A DNA stretch of 64,000 nt from assembly GCA_025999455.1 (NCBI GenBank), contig AP024683.1, positions 3,660,451 to 3,724,450 on the forward strand, read 5' to 3'. The position numbers and the translations under genes were made by a program. Shown here piece by piece: positions 8,997 through 18,849 of the stretch; within the stretch, counting starts at the first letter, position 1; every line of letters starts with the position of its first letter. The notes beneath the pieces were generated by a model. It did no database searches. It saw only the letters and a program-made list of their open reading frames with translations, and was not told the origin of the DNA. This DNA comes from Geminicoccaceae bacterium. GTDB lineage: Bacteria > Pseudomonadota > Alphaproteobacteria > Geminicoccales > Geminicoccaceae.

Positions 8997-11900
8997 GCCT
9001 CGGCATCTCGGGGCAGCTCGCGCGGACCTTCATCCGCTCGCCCCTGACCCCGCTCCTCCTGCTCGCCGCGCTCGCCATGGGCCTGATCGCCCTCGTCGTG
9101 CTGCCACGCGAGGAAGAGCCGCAGATCTCGGTGCCGATGGTGGACGTCCACGTCCGCGCCGACGGGCTCTCGGCGGCCGATGCGGTCGAACTCGTGACCC
9201 GGCCGCTCGAGCAGATCCTCGAAGGCATCCCGGGGGTCGAGCACGTCTACAGCCGGAGCGAAGACGACCAGGTGCTCGCGACCGCCCGCTTCTTCGTCGG
9301 GACCGACGCCGACGACGCGATCCTCCGGGTCCACGAGAAGCTGCGGGCGAATTGGGACCGGATTCCGCTCGGCATCCCCGAGCCTCTGGTCGTGGGCCGT
9401 GGGATCGACGACGTGGCGGTCGCGGTCGTGACGCTCCATCCGGTGGGCGAGGCGATCGGCCGGGTCGACGATTCCGCACTCTTCGAGCTCGCCGACCGGC
9501 TGCTCTCCGAGCTCGTCAAGATCGACGAGGTGGGCCTCACCTACATCGTGGGCGGCCGGCCGAACGAGATCCGCATCGAGCCCGACCCCGAGCGCTTGGC
9601 GCTCCACGGCATCACCTTGAACCAGCTCGTCGACAAGCTCGAAGGTGCGAACCGCTCCTTCGCCGCGGGGGCGATGCGGAAGGACGGTCGGAGCCTTTCG
9701 GTGCAGGTCGGCGCCACCCTCCAGACCGTCCCCGAGATCGCGCTCCTGGTCCTGCGCACCACCGACGGCCGGCCCGTCTATCTGGGCGACGTGGCGAGCG
9801 TGGCGGTCCTGCCGCGTCCCGAGGAGAGCCGAGTCTGGCGGCTCGTGCGCGGGCCGGACGGCCGCTTCGTGCGGGCGCCCGCCGTCTCGGTCGCGATCGC
9901 CAAGCGGCCCGGGGCGAACGCCGTCACGATCACCCGCGCGGTCGAAGGGCGCCTCGCCGAGCTGCGCGGCACGCTCCTGCCGGCCGGGATCGAGGCCACG
10001 ATCACCCGCGATTACGGCAAGACCGCGACCGAGAAGTCGGACGAGCTCCTCTTCCACCTCTTCCTCGCCACGGTCTCGATCGTGGGCCTCATCTGGCTCG
10101 CGATCGGCTGGCGGGCGGCGGTCGTGACCGCGATCGTCATCCCGACGACGATCCTCTTGACGCTCTTCGGCGCCTGGGCGCTCGGCTACACCTTGAACCG
10201 GGTCTCGCTCTTCGCGCTCATCTTCGCGATCGGCATCCTGGTCGACGACGCCATCGTCGTGGTCGAGAACATCGACCGGCACTGGGCGATGAACGACGGC
10301 CGCGATCGCGTGCAGGCGGCGATCGAGGCCGTGGCCGAGGTCGGCAACCCGACGATCGTCGCCACGCTCACCGTGATCGTGGCGCTCCTGCCGATGCTGT
10401 TCGTCTCGGGCCTCATGGGCCCCTACATGGGGCCGATCCCGGCCGTCGCCTCGACCGCGATGCTCTTTTCCTACTTCGTCGCGGTGATGCTCACCCCTTG
10501 GCTCATGGTGAAGCTCGGTGCCGGCCACGTCGCCCACGGGGAAGGCGCGCTCGCCCGCATCTACCGGAGGCTCGCCGGGCCGATCGTCCGCCGGCGCTGG
10601 GCCTCTTGGGCCTTCCTCCTGGTCGTGGCGGTGGCGACCCTCGGCAGTTTCGCGCTCTTCGCAACCCGCCACGTCACCGTGAAGCTCTTGCCGTTCGACA
10701 ACAAGTCCGAGCTCATGGTGCTCTTGGACCTCGAGAAGGGGGCGAGCCTCGAGGACACCGAGCGGGCGCTCTTCCGGCTCGCCGAGACGCTCGCGGAGGT
10801 GCCCGAGGTCGTCGCTGCCAACCTGCACGCCGGGACGGCGGCACCCTTCAACTTCAACGGGCTCGTGCGCCACTATTTCGCCCGCCGCGCGCCGGAATTG
10901 GGCGATCTCGACATCCAGCTGGCCCCGCGCCACGAGCGCGCGCGGGAGAGCCACACGATCGCCCTCGAGCTGCGCGAGCGGCTGCGCGCCGTTCCTCTGC
11001 CTGCGGGCGCCCGGCTCAAGGTCGTCGAGGTCCCACCCGGGCCGCCCGTGCTCGCCACCTTGATCGCCGAGCTCTACGGGCCCGACGCCGAGAGCCGCCG
11101 CGCTACCGCCGAGCGGGTCCGCGAGGTCTTCGCCGCCGTGCCGTTCCTGGTCGATCTCGACGACACGGTGCGCGAGCCCGGCACACGGCTGCGCATCCGG
11201 CTCCTGCCCGACGAGCTCGAGTTCCACGGCGTGGAAGAGGAGGCGGTGCACGACACGCTCGCCGCGCTTTTGCGCGGGGTGCAGGCCGGCTGGTCGCACC
11301 GCGGCGCGGGGCGCAACCCGCTCGCCATCACGCTCCGGCTCTCGAAGGAGGCGCGCATACCGACCGAGCGCCTCCTCGCCACCCCGGTGCCGGGCCGGCG
11401 TGGCCTGGTCGAGCTCGGCGATCTCGTCGAGATCCGCGAAGAGCCGGCCTCGCGGCCGATCTGGCGGCGCAACGGGCGGACCATGGAGATGGTCACGGCC
11501 GAGCTCGCCGGCGCCTTCGAGGCGCCGATCTACGGGATGCTCGCCGTGATGGACGGGCTCGCGCGGTTCCCCGACGCGCCCGAGATCCGCTTCGCCTCCC
11601 AGCCACTCGACGAGAGCCGCCCGGCGCTCCTGTGGGAGGGCGAGTGGGAGATCACGCGGGTGACCTTCCGCGACATGGGTGCGGCCTTTGCGGTGGCCCT
11701 CCTCGGCATCTACCTCCTGGTCGTGGCCCAGTTCGGGAGCTTCAAGGTCCCGCTCGTCGTGCTCCTGCCGGTGCCCTTGGCACTCCTGGGCGTGGTGCTC
11801 GGGCACGCGGCGCTCGGCGCCGCCTTCACCGCCCCCTCGATGATCGGCTTCATCGCGCTCGCCGGGATTATCGTCCGCAACTCGATCCTCCTGGTCGACT

Positions 11901-12142
11901 TCATCCGCCACACACCCACCGAGGGGCGGACGGTCCGCGAAATCGCCCTCGAGGCCGGGGCGGTGCGGGTGAAGCCCATCGCCTTGACCGCGGCGGCCGC
12001 GATGATCGGGGCGGCCTTCATCTTCCCCGACCCGATCTTCAAGGGTCTCGCGACGGCGCTCTTCTTCGGGCTCCTGTCGAGCACCGTGCTCACGGTCGTG
12101 GCGATCCCGGCGGTCTACCGGATCTTCCGCGACCGCGGCTGA
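8993..12142 (+). CDS. RND-family efflux pump, inner-membrane permease
   Basis: A 1049-residue permease of normal AcrB/MexB-superfamily length. It has a first transmembrane helix at ~12-38, a large periplasmic loop, and a helix-4 proton-relay motif with the Asp pair in FAIGILVDDAIVVVENI. The second half repeats this architecture, with periplasmic loop 2 and helices 8-12 (for example IGFIALAGIIVRNSILLVDFI). It is translationally coupled to the adaptor upstream. The substrate may be a drug, solvent, metal or lipid and is not predictable. The C-terminal end overlaps a convergent gene by 28 bp. Confidence 0.92.
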   Translation: MSLGISGQLARTFIRSPLTPLLLLAALAMGLIALVVLPREEEPQISVPMVDVHVRADGLSAADAVELVTRPLEQILEGIPGVEHVYSRSEDDQVLATARFFVGTDADDAILRVHEKLRANWDRIPLGIPEPLVVGRGIDDVAVAVVTLHPVGEAIGRVDDSALFELADRLLSELVKIDEVGLTYIVGGRPNEIRIEPDPERLALHGITLNQLVDKLEGANRSFAAGAMRKDGRSLSVQVGATLQTVPEIALLVLRTTDGRPVYLGDVASVAVLPRPEESRVWRLVRGPDGRFVRAPAVSVAIAKRPGANAVTITRAVEGRLAELRGTLLPAGIEATITRDYGKTATEKSDELLFHLFLATVSIVGLIWLAIGWRAAVVTAIVIPTTILLTLFGAWALGYTLNRVSLFALIFAIGILVDDAIVVVENIDRHWAMNDGRDRVQAAIEAVAEVGNPTIVATLTVIVALLPMLFVSGLMGPYMGPIPAVASTAMLFSYFVAVMLTPWLMVKLGAGHVAHGEGALARIYRRLAGPIVRRRWASWAFLLVVAVATLGSFALFATRHVTVKLLPFDNKSELMVLLDLEKGASLEDTERALFRLAETLAEVPEVVAANLHAGTAAPFNFNGLVRHYFARRAPELGDLDIQLAPRHERARESHTIALELRERLRAVPLPAGARLKVVEVPPGPPVLATLIAELYGPDAESRRATAERVREVFAAVPFLVDLDDTVREPGTRLRIRLLPDELEFHGVEEEAVHDTLAALLRGVQAGWSHRGAGRNPLAITLRLSKEARIPTERLLATPVPGRRGLVELGDLVEIREEPASRPIWRRNGRTMEMVTAELAGAFEAPIYGMLAVMDGLARFPDAPEIRFASQPLDESRPALLWEGEWEITRVTFRDMGAAFAVALLGIYLLVVAQFGSFKVPLVVLLPVPLALLGVVLGHAALGAAFTAPSMIGFIALAGIIVRNSILLVDFIRHTPTEGRTVREIALEAGAVRVKPIALTAAAAMIGAAFIFPDPIFKGLATALFFGLLSSTVLTVVAIPAVYRIFRDRG

Positions 12143-12823
12143 GCGGCGGTCGATCGGCGCGGAGGCGGGGGTGGCAGTCGGACGGGCGGTGGATCGCCCA
12201 GCGCCCGCTCGAGAGCCGCCACGTCGGCCGCCAGATCGACGGGTTGGACCGAGGTCACCTCGACCCGACGGTCTTCGAGGATGTCCAGCGAGCCGAGCTC
12301 GACGCGGCGGCGTTCGAGGACCCGGTCACGCTCAAGGAGAAGCGCTCGGATCTCGGGCGCGTAGAACCGCAGCATCGCGCCGAGCCAGCGATTGACCGGC
12401 CAGGACGGGACGGCGAGGGCGACGTCGAAGCCCTCGAGCCACCGGGCGACCCGCTCGGCCGGCTCGAAACGCTCGCCCGTGACCCAACGGTTCGTCGTGA
12501 ACAAATGGATGCGAAGGCCAGCGGCATCCATGGCGATCGCCACGAGGTGGATCGTCTCCGCCCCCCCCGCGTCGGAACAGGTGGAAATGCCCGTGCTCCC
12601 CGGGCCGCTCCTCCTCGGGATGTGCGTGGTAATACCACTGGCTCGCGCTCTCCGCGTCGAAGACGTCACCCGGTGGATAATGCTCCCATTCGTAGAAGGT
12701 GCCGTGGCCGGCCAGCACCTCGCCCACGAGGTTGCGCTCGCTGCGGGCGAGGACCTGGATCCAATAAAGGGCTTCACGGCCTGCTTCGAGGCGGGCCAGC
12801 GCGCGGGCGCGGGCTTCGGCCAT
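12115..12823 (-). pseudogene. DUF6969-like protein, interrupted by a frameshift at a G8 tract
   Basis: Two minus-strand frames together encode one ~235-residue protein. The first starts at ATG 12823 with a strong GGGAGGA site upstream and reads MAEARARALARL through WYYHAHPEEERPGEHGHFH. The second continues from the run of eight C on the plus strand (12561-12568, G8 in the sense) with AETIHLVAIAMD, then LFTTNRWVTGE and PSWPVNRWLGAMLR. Seven G instead of eight would restore one frame. The joined sequence resembles a conserved alphaproteobacterial family that I recall as DUF6969; the name is from memory. The gene lies downstream of pqqE on the same strand, 149 bp away. It could be a true pseudogene, a sequencing error in the homopolymer, or a slippage-controlled gene. 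Confidence 0.65.
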
Positions 12824-12972
12824 CTCGCGTCCTCCCGAGGCGGTCCGTGCCGAACGGTACCTACAGGCCGATCGCGTCGACGTGAACCGGCGGGGTGGCG
12901 GTGCTCGGCCCGGAACTCGCTTCGCCGCAGCCGGTCGGCGTGGACCACGCGCCGCGCCGACCGCGGCCCGGC

Positions 12973-14100
12973 TCAAGCGGGGACGGCGGCGGCGGGCTCC
13001 GCGAGCCGGCGGTAGCGGAAGGGTGGCGGCGCGGATGCCGCCTCGGCCTCGGCGAGCGCGCGGATCCGGGCGTGGTGCGGCGAGAGGGAGCAGGCCGGAT
13101 CGGTCGCTTCGGGATCGCCCAGAAGCTGCATCGCCTGGCAGCGGCAGCCGCCGAAATCGATCTCCCGGCGCGGGCAGGACCGGCAGGGCTCCTGCATCCA
13201 CTCGAACCCGCGGAAGCGCTGGAAGGCCGGGCTCTCATGCCAGATCCAGGCGAGCGGCCGGTCCTTCACGCTCGGGAAGTCGAGGCCCGGGATGGTGGGC
13301 GCGGCATGGCAAGGCAGGACGCGGCCGTCCGGGGCCACGAGGATGACGGCCCGCCCCCAGCCCGAGGCGCAGGGCTTGGGGTGCGTCGCGTAATAATCCG
13401 GCACGACGAAGTCGATGAGCAGACGGTCGCCGTAGCGCTCGCGCGCCGCCTTCACGATCTCGACCGAACGGTCGAGTTGCGCACGGGTCGGCATCAAGGC
13501 CGCCCGGTTGGCGAGCGCCCAGCCGTAATATTGCACGTGGGCGACCTCGAGCCGGTCGGCCTCGAGCTCGAGGGCGAGCTCGACGAACCGCTCGAGACGG
13601 TCGAGATTGTGCCGGTGGACCACGGCGTTGAGCGTCAAGGGCAGGCCCAGTGCACGGACCGCACGGGCGAACGCCACCTTGCGGGCGAGCGAGCCCTTGA
13701 AGCCGCCGATCCGATCGCAGCCCTCGGGATCGACGTCCTGGACGCTGAGCTGGACGTGGTCGAGCCCGGCCTTGGCGAGGGCTTCGAGACGGCGTTCGGA
13801 AACGCCCACGCCGGCCGTGATCAGGTTCGAATAGAGCTCGAGCGCGCGGGCGCGCGCGACGATCGCTTCGAGGTCGGTCCTGAGCGTCGGCTCGCCACCC
13901 GAGAGGTGGAGCTGGAGGACACCGAGGGCCGCTGCTTCCTCGAGGACGCGCAGCCACACTTCGGTCGAAAGCTCGCGCTCGCGGGCGGTGAGCTCGAGCG
14001 GGTTCGAGCAGTAGGGACAAGCCAAGGGGCAGCGATGGGTGAGCTCGGCCAGAAGGCCGATCGGCGGCTCGCGCCAGGGCTCGCGGGGGATCGCGTTCAC
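12973..14100 (-). CDS. pqqE: PqqA peptide cyclase, radical SAM enzyme of PQQ biosynthesis
   Basis: A 375-residue radical SAM protein. The N-terminal [4Fe-4S]-SAM motif CPLACPYC has Cys24, Cys28 and Cys31, followed by the GGEP segment in [11 protein letters not shown]. The C-terminal SPASM region holds auxiliary-cluster cysteines ([19 protein letters not shown], then DPACS). PqqE cross-links the Glu and Tyr side chains of PqqA bound to PqqD, the first step of PQQ formation. The GTG start at 14100 overlaps the pqqD stop (GTGA), giving [13 protein letters not shown]; the length matches the family. It is the last canonical gene of the pqqABCDE operon. Confidence 0.96.
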   Translation of the reverse strand: MNAIPREPWREPPIGLLAELTHRCPLACPYCSNPLELTARERELSTEVWLRVLEEAAALGVLQLHLSGGEPTLRTDLEAIVARARALELYSNLITAGVGVSERRLEALAKAGLDHVQLSVQDVDPEGCDRIGGFKGSLARKVAFARAVRALGLPLTLNAVVHRHNLDRLERFVELALELEADRLEVAHVQYYGWALANRAALMPTRAQLDRSVEIVKAARERYGDRLLIDFVVPDYYATHPKPCASGWGRAVILVAPDGRVLPCHAAPTIPGLDFPSVKDRPLAWIWHESPAFQRFRGFEWMQEPCRSCPRREIDFGGCRCQAMQLLGDPEATDPACSLSPHHARIRALAEAEAASAPPPFRYRRLAEPAAAVPA

Positions 14101-14387
14101 GGCCCCCTCCGCTCGACCCGGACGACGTGCTGGGCGACGAGATCGGCCAGGAGCCCCTCGAGGTCGGCGCGGATCTCCTCCTCGGGCGCGTCGAACTCGG
14201 CGGCGAGGCCCGCCACGAGCTCGGCGAAGGGCCGCGGCTCGGCGAGCCGACCCAAGATCTCGACCGAAGTCGGGCAGGGGAACAGCACGCGCTCGGGTGC
14301 CAGGAGCACGTGGCAGTTGCGCACCGGGTCGAAGCGGACCCGCACTCCGCGCGCGAGCACGAGCCGGTCCTCGGGGGCCAAGCTCAT
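14097..14387 (-). CDS. pqqD: PqqA-binding chaperone of PQQ biosynthesis
   Basis: A 96-residue protein beginning [19 protein letters not shown], with [19 protein letters not shown] and the winged-helix-like remainder typical of PqqD. It binds the PqqA peptide and presents it to PqqE. It starts at ATG 14387, overlapping the pqqC stop (ATGA), and ends overlapping the pqqE GTG. It sits in the usual C-D-E order; length and context make the call firm. Confidence 0.95.
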   Translation of the reverse strand: MSLAPEDRLVLARGVRVRFDPVRNCHVLLAPERVLFPCPTSVEILGRLAEPRPFAELVAGLAAEFDAPEEEIRADLEGLLADLVAQHVVRVERRGP

Positions 14388-15157
14388 GCCGCCCTCGCCG
14401 CTTCGACGTGGTCGGCCGGCACGAAGGCACCTTTGGGGATTCCGCCACCCAGGACGTAGGCGTGGTGCAGCGCATCGAGCTGCGCCCACAAGACGTCGCA
14501 TTTGAAGATCAACGCCTTGCAGACGAGGAACCGCTTTTCCGGCGTGTCGGCGTGGCGCTTCACGTAATCGAGCGCGAAGCCGGCGTCGCGTGGCGCTTGG
14601 TTCAGGCGCTTGCGGAAATAGGCGACCATCTCCTCGGAGACGAAGGGGTAGTTCTTCAACAGACCCGGGATGCGCTCCTCGTGGATCGCCGGGGCGAAGA
14701 GCTCGGTGAGCGAGGAGGCGACGGCTTCGAGGAGGCTCTGCTCGCGGACGAAGCGGACATAGGCCTCGACCGCGAACTTGGTGGCTGGGAGCGCCCCTTC
14801 TTCCGAGACGACGTAGTCGCGGTCGAGCCCGAGCCCCTCGCAGAGCTTCAGCCACCGCTCGATGCCGCCCTCTTCCTCGCCGAAGCCGTCGTGGTCGAGG
14901 ATCCGCACGAGCCATTCCCGGCGCAGCGCGCGGTCGGGGCAGCGGCCGATCAGGCTCGCGTCCTTGAGGGGGATCCGGCTCTGGTAGATGTAGCGGTTGA
15001 GCGCCCAGGCCTGGACCTGCCCCTTCGTGCAGCGGCCGGTGTGCAGCATGCGGTGGAAGGGGTGGAGGATGTGGTAGCGCTCGGCGCCGATCCGACGCAG
15101 CGCCGCTTCGAGCTCGTCGGCGGTGCGGAGATCGCGGAACGGATCGAGATGGCTCAA
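14384..15157 (-). CDS. pqqC: Pyrroloquinoline-quinone synthase
   Basis: A 257-residue cofactorless oxidase of the TenA/PqqC-like helical fold, catalysing the final eight-electron oxidation and ring closure to PQQ. Recognisable segments are [31 protein letters not shown] and [13 protein letters not shown] chose the TTG at 15157 because it gives the family N-terminus (MSHLDPF) and is preceded by GGGAGGAGAGCC; it also overlaps the pqqB stop as TTGA. No earlier ATG gives conserved sequence. Part of the pqqABCDE operon. Confidence 0.95.
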   Translation of the reverse strand: MSHLDPFRDLRTADELEAALRRIGAERYHILHPFHRMLHTGRCTKGQVQAWALNRYIYQSRIPLKDASLIGRCPDRALRREWLVRILDHDGFGEEEGGIERWLKLCEGLGLDRDYVVSEEGALPATKFAVEAYVRFVREQSLLEAVASSLTELFAPAIHEERIPGLLKNYPFVSEEMVAYFRKRLNQAPRDAGFALDYVKRHADTPEKRFLVCKALIFKCDVLWAQLDALHHAYVLGGGIPKGAFVPADHVEAARAA

Positions 15158-16095
15158 GGCTCTCCTCCCTCCAGATCGATCGCGAGGCCGTCGAAGGCGA
15201 CCTCGAAGCCCGCGCGCTCGACTGCGGCTCGCTCGGGACTGTCGGCCAGCAGCACGGGGTTGGTGTTGTTGACGTGGACGAGGATCTTGCGACCGGCCGG
15301 GACCGGGCCGAGCCGGGCGAGCACCCCCTCCTCGCCCGAGATCGCGACGTGCCCCATCTCGCGGCCCGTGCGCGCGGCGATGCCGGCGACGAGGAGCTCG
15401 TCGTCGCGCCAGAGCGTGCCGTCGACGAAGACGAGGTCGGCGCCGGCGCAGCGCTCGAGAACCGGCGCATCGAGCCCGCCGCAATTGGCGATCCAGACGA
15501 GCCGCCGGCCGCCGGCACGGAGTTCGAGGCCGATCACGTCGCCCGGCTCGGGCGTGGGCGGCGGGCCACCACGCGCGGCTTTCTCGAGGAAGAGCGGCGG
15601 CTTGCCGGCGACCGGAAAGGCGCGGACCTCGAGCCCGAGCGGCGCACCCTCGGGATCTTCGAGCCCGAGCCAGCGGTCGAGCGGCAAGGGACGCCGCGGG
15701 ACGATCCGCCGGTCCACGACCTCGAAGACCGGGTTGGCGTCGAGCAGCGCCAGGATCCGCGGATGGGCGTAGAGGGCGAACGGCGTGCCTTCGCGCAGAT
15801 GCAAGAGCCCGCCGATCGAATCGATCTCGCCGTTGGTCGGGATCACCGCGGCGATCGGTGACGAGCGCGGCGCACGCTTCGGATGGAGCGCCGGGGTCGC
15901 CTCGATCTGTTGGCGCAGATCGGGCGAAGCTTCGATCACCACCCAGCGGGCACGATCGGCCGAGACGGCGAGCGCGGCTTGGGTCGCCGGGCGCGCGGCC
16001 GGGTCACCCGCCCGGGCGCGCCGACAGGCTTCGCTCGCCGCGTTCCATTGGGGAAAGCCGCCGCCCGCGGCGGCACCGAGCACGATCGCGCGCAA
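15154..16095 (-). CDS. pqqB: PQQ biosynthesis protein B (metallo-beta-lactamase fold hydroxylase)
   Basis: A 313-residue MBL-fold protein starting MRAIVLGAAAGGGFPQWN, the classic PqqB opening. Further family segments are PTNGEIDSIGGLLHLRE, WIANCGG and ILVHVNNTNPVLL. PqqB is an iron-dependent hydroxylase acting on a diamino acid intermediate between PqqE and PqqC. In the TNGEIDSIGGLL segment a serine occupies the position where I expect the histidine of the DH metal motif in many homologues; this is noted from memory and should be aligned. It starts 31 bp after pqqA. Confidence 0.95.
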   Translation of the reverse strand: MRAIVLGAAAGGGFPQWNAASEACRRARAGDPAARPATQAALAVSADRARWVVIEASPDLRQQIEATPALHPKRAPRSSPIAAVIPTNGEIDSIGGLLHLREGTPFALYAHPRILALLDANPVFEVVDRRIVPRRPLPLDRWLGLEDPEGAPLGLEVRAFPVAGKPPLFLEKAARGGPPPTPEPGDVIGLELRAGGRRLVWIANCGGLDAPVLERCAGADLVFVDGTLWRDDELLVAGIAARTGREMGHVAISGEEGVLARLGPVPAGRKILVHVNNTNPVLLADSPERAAVERAGFEVAFDGLAIDLEGGEP

Positions 16096-16126
16096 GGCAG
16101 CCTCCGCGGGCGACGGTCGGCCGATC

Positions 16127-16210
16127 TCAGAGCTCGGCCGGGAGGTACATGGTGACTTCCATCCCGACGGGACGGCTGGTCACCTGCGGACGGGTCCACT
16201 TCTTGCGCAT
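16127..16210 (-). CDS. pqqA: PQQ precursor peptide
   Basis: A 27-residue ORF beginning MRKKWTRPQV and ending GMEVTMYLPAEL. It carries the invariant Glu-x-x-x-Tyr pair (EVTMY) whose side chains are joined to make PQQ. The start ATG at 16210 is preceded by GGGGAG eight bases upstream. It is the first gene of the operon, and the ~153 bp upstream to the LysR gene must hold its promoter. It is too short for routine gene callers. Confidence 0.95.
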   Translation of the reverse strand: MRKKWTRPQVTSRPVGMEVTMYLPAEL

Positions 16211-16363
16211 CGATCCACTCCCCGATCGCGTTGGGTTCGCCACCCGAGGAACCGGGCGGCTCCACTTCGTATGGGGACGACGTTCGGGTGCGACAACTTT
16301 TCCCGATCATGCGTCGCGGCTTATGAGGGCGCGCCGCGGGCCTCGAACAGGGCGCCCACCCGC

Positions 16364-17455
16364 TCAGCCGGCCGAGCGCGCGACGACGAAAGGCGGCGGT
16401 GGGGCGGCCGGCACCACCTCGAGCCGGGGTGCCGTGGCGGCGAGCGCCTCGAGGAAGGTGCGCAAGGGTTCCATCTGCCGCCGATGGCCGGGGACGAGGG
16501 CCACGAGCCGGCGCTCCATGGTCGGGACCCGGTAGAGCCGGACGGCGAACAGTAGGCGGCCGGCGAGCTGGGTCGTGAGCTGGGGGACGAGCGCCACACC
16601 GTGGCCGGCCTCGACCATGGCGAGGGCCGTCTCGTAAGTGCGCACCCGCGCGACCGTCCGCGCCCGCGGCAGGACCCGCCGGTACCATTCGGCGATCCGG
16701 TCGGCGTGGAGGGTCCCGAAATTGAACTCGATCGTGCGTTCGAGCACGGCCCGCTGCTCGGCCGGGAGCTCGCGCTCCGGCTCCGCGATCCCGTCGAGAC
16801 GGAGCCCTTCGGGTACCGCGAGGGCGTAGCCGTCCTCGCGCAACGGCAGGCGGGTGAAGGGCAGATGATCGCTCGCGACCGCCGTCTCGGAGACGATCGC
16901 GACCTCGAGCGTGCGGCCGTAGAGGCCTTCGATCGCCTCTTGCGGGGCGACCTCGTGGACGTCGAGGGCGAGGGCCGGAACCTTGCGGAGCGCTTCCGCG
17001 TACGCCGCCGGCACGAGCGTCCGCGCGACCGAGGCGAGGGCACCCACAGAGACACGGCCGCGCAGACCGGCTTTGTAAGCGGCGAGGCCGCTCTCGAGTG
17101 CATCCGCTTCGGCCAAGAGGCGGCCGGCGCGCTCCAACAGGAACCGGCCGGCGTCGGTGAGCTCGAGCCGGCTCGATTGGCGGTCGACGAGCCGATGACC
17201 CAGGAGCCTTTCGAGCTTGGCGAGGGCCTGTGAGAGCGCCGGCTGGGAGATGCCGAGCTGCTTGGCGGCCTGGGTCAGCGAGCGGGCGTGCGCGAGGGTC
17301 CAGAAGAGCCGGAGCTGATGGAGCGTGACGGCGAGGGTCTGGCCGCGTGCGTCCGGCACACGCTCGACGGCAGTGCCGGCGCGGACCTCGCCGCTCGGCC
17401 GATCGGCCTCCAGAGCCGCCTCGTCGGTCTCGATCGCCGTGCCCGTGTCGCGCAT
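16364..17455 (-). CDS. LysR-family transcriptional regulator
   Basis: A 363-residue protein. The winged helix-turn-helix is at ~41-100 (VTLHQLRLFWTLAHARSLTQ, AAKQLGISQPALSQALAKLE). A linker and an effector-binding domain follow. The ATG at 17455 has a good GGAGGG site six bases upstream; it gives a 36-residue extension before the usual LysR start, where an internal GTG could also serve. It is divergent from the amidohydrolase/ABC pair (about 126 bp between starts) and is the nearest regulator upstream of pqqA on the same strand. By LysR convention it most likely controls the divergent genes; control of pqq is possible but unproven. Its ligand is unknown. Confidence 0.9.
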   Translation of the reverse strand: MRDTGTAIETDEAALEADRPSGEVRAGTAVERVPDARGQTLAVTLHQLRLFWTLAHARSLTQAAKQLGISQPALSQALAKLERLLGHRLVDRQSSRLELTDAGRFLLERAGRLLAEADALESGLAAYKAGLRGRVSVGALASVARTLVPAAYAEALRKVPALALDVHEVAPQEAIEGLYGRTLEVAIVSETAVASDHLPFTRLPLREDGYALAVPEGLRLDGIAEPERELPAEQRAVLERTIEFNFGTLHADRIAEWYRRVLPRARTVARVRTYETALAMVEAGHGVALVPQLTTQLAGRLLFAVRLYRVPTMERRLVALVPGHRRQMEPLRTFLEALAATAPRLEVVPAAPPPPFVVARSAG

Positions 17456-17581
17456 GCGGTACCCTCCCCGAACGAGCCTGCCGCGGCCTTCGGCTCCGGT
17501 CCAGCCCCGGAACCTCCAACCTTGACCGACCGCCGCCGCGGCGCGAGGGATGGCCGCGCAGCCTCTTCGGGAGGGACGTCC

Positions 17582-18838
17582 GTGAGCTCGACCAAGGCCG
17601 GCAATCTGCGGATCGACGCCCAGCGCTACTGGGACTCGCTCATGGAGATGGCGAAGATCGGCGCCACGCCCAAGGGGGGCTGCAACCGCCAGACCCTGAC
17701 CGATCTCGACCGGGAGGGCCGCGATCTCTTCAAGCGCTGGTGCGAAGCGGCCGGGCTCACCGTCACGGTCGACGAGATGGGCAACATGATGGCACTGCGA
17801 CCCGGGAAGCGGCCGAACCTGCCGCCGGTCGCGATCGGCAGCCATCTCGACACCCAGCCCACGGGCGGCAAGTTCGACGGGGTGGGAGGTGTGCTCGCCG
17901 GGCTCGAGGTCGTCCGCACCTTGAACGACGCCGGCTACGAGACCGACCACCCGATCCTCCTGGTCAACTGGACGAACGAGGAAGGCACGCGCTTCGCGCC
18001 GGCGATGCTCTCCTCGGGCGTCTTCGCCGGCGCCTTCACGAAGGAGTGGGCCTATGCGCGCACCGACCGGGAGGGGAAGCGGTTCGGCGACGAGCTCGAG
18101 CGGATCGGCTACAAGGGCGATCGGCCCTGTGCGCCGCCACCCGGTGGCTGGAAGGCCCATCTCGAGCTGCACATCGAGCAGGGCCCGATCCTCGAGGCCG
18201 AGGGCAAGACGATCGGCGTCGTCGAAGGCGCCCAGGGCATTCGCTGGTACGACGTCGCGATCACCGGTAAGGAGAGCCACGCCGGCTCGACGCCCATGCC
18301 GCGCCGCAAGGACGCGCTCGTGGCGGCGGCCAAGGTCGTGGCGGGGCTCGACGCGCTCGCCCGAGAGTACGCGCCCCACGCCGTGATCACGGTGGGCGTG
18401 CTCGAGATCGAGAAACCCTCGCGCAACGTCGTCCCCGGCCGGGTGACCTTCACGATCGATCTGCGCCATCCCGACGACGCCACGCTCGCCGAGCTCGACG
18501 GGAAGGTCCGAGCGCTCGTGGCCGAGGCCTGCGCGCGCGACGGCTTGCCCCACACGGTCGAGCAGATCTGGCATTTCCCCTCGGTGCGCTTCGATCCGAC
18601 CTGCGTGGCAGCGGTCCGCGAGGCCGCCGAGGCGAGCGGCTATGCCTGGCGGCCCATGATCTCCGGCCCGGGCCACGATTCCTGCTACACGGCGCGGGTC
18701 GTGCCGACCGCCATGATCTTCGTGCCCTGCAAGGACGGGCTCAGCCACAACGAAGAGGAGTGGGCCGAGCCCGAGCACATGGCGGCGGGCTGCCAGGTGC
18801 TCCTGCAGGCGGTCTTGACGCTCGCCCGGGCCGAGTGA
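17582..18838 (+). CDS. M20-family Zn-dependent amidohydrolase (N-carbamoyl-amino-acid hydrolase / allantoate amidohydrolase type)
   Basis: A 418-residue enzyme with the metal-site motifs of the hydantoinase/carbamoylase branch of M20: GSHLDTQPTGGKFDGVGG, NEEGTRF, HIEQGPILE and a late GLSHNEEEW. It hydrolyses N-carbamoyl amino acids, beta-ureidopropionate or ureides; which of these cannot be decided. I used the GTG at 17582, preceded by GGGAGGGA, because the sequence becomes family-like immediately after it. It is divergent from the LysR gene, and the ABC ATPase starts 11 bp after its stop. Together they suggest uptake and hydrolysis of a nitrogen compound. Confidence 0.88.
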   Translation: MSSTKAGNLRIDAQRYWDSLMEMAKIGATPKGGCNRQTLTDLDREGRDLFKRWCEAAGLTVTVDEMGNMMALRPGKRPNLPPVAIGSHLDTQPTGGKFDGVGGVLAGLEVVRTLNDAGYETDHPILLVNWTNEEGTRFAPAMLSSGVFAGAFTKEWAYARTDREGKRFGDELERIGYKGDRPCAPPPGGWKAHLELHIEQGPILEAEGKTIGVVEGAQGIRWYDVAITGKESHAGSTPMPRRKDALVAAAKVVAGLDALAREYAPHAVITVGVLEIEKPSRNVVPGRVTFTIDLRHPDDATLAELDGKVRALVAEACARDGLPHTVEQIWHFPSVRFDPTCVAAVREAAEASGYAWRPMISGPGHDSCYTARVVPTAMIFVPCKDGLSHNEEEWAEPEHMAAGCQVLLQAVLTLARAE

Positions 18839-18849
18839 GGGAGGCCGCG

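Noticed and set aside
8828-11911. A 1027-codon open frame on the minus strand opposite the RND pump, and other very long antisense frames
   Set aside because: The composition is repetitive Asp/Glu/Arg/His typical of the reverse frame of GC-rich coding DNA; no family pattern is present and the plus-strand gene is unambiguous.
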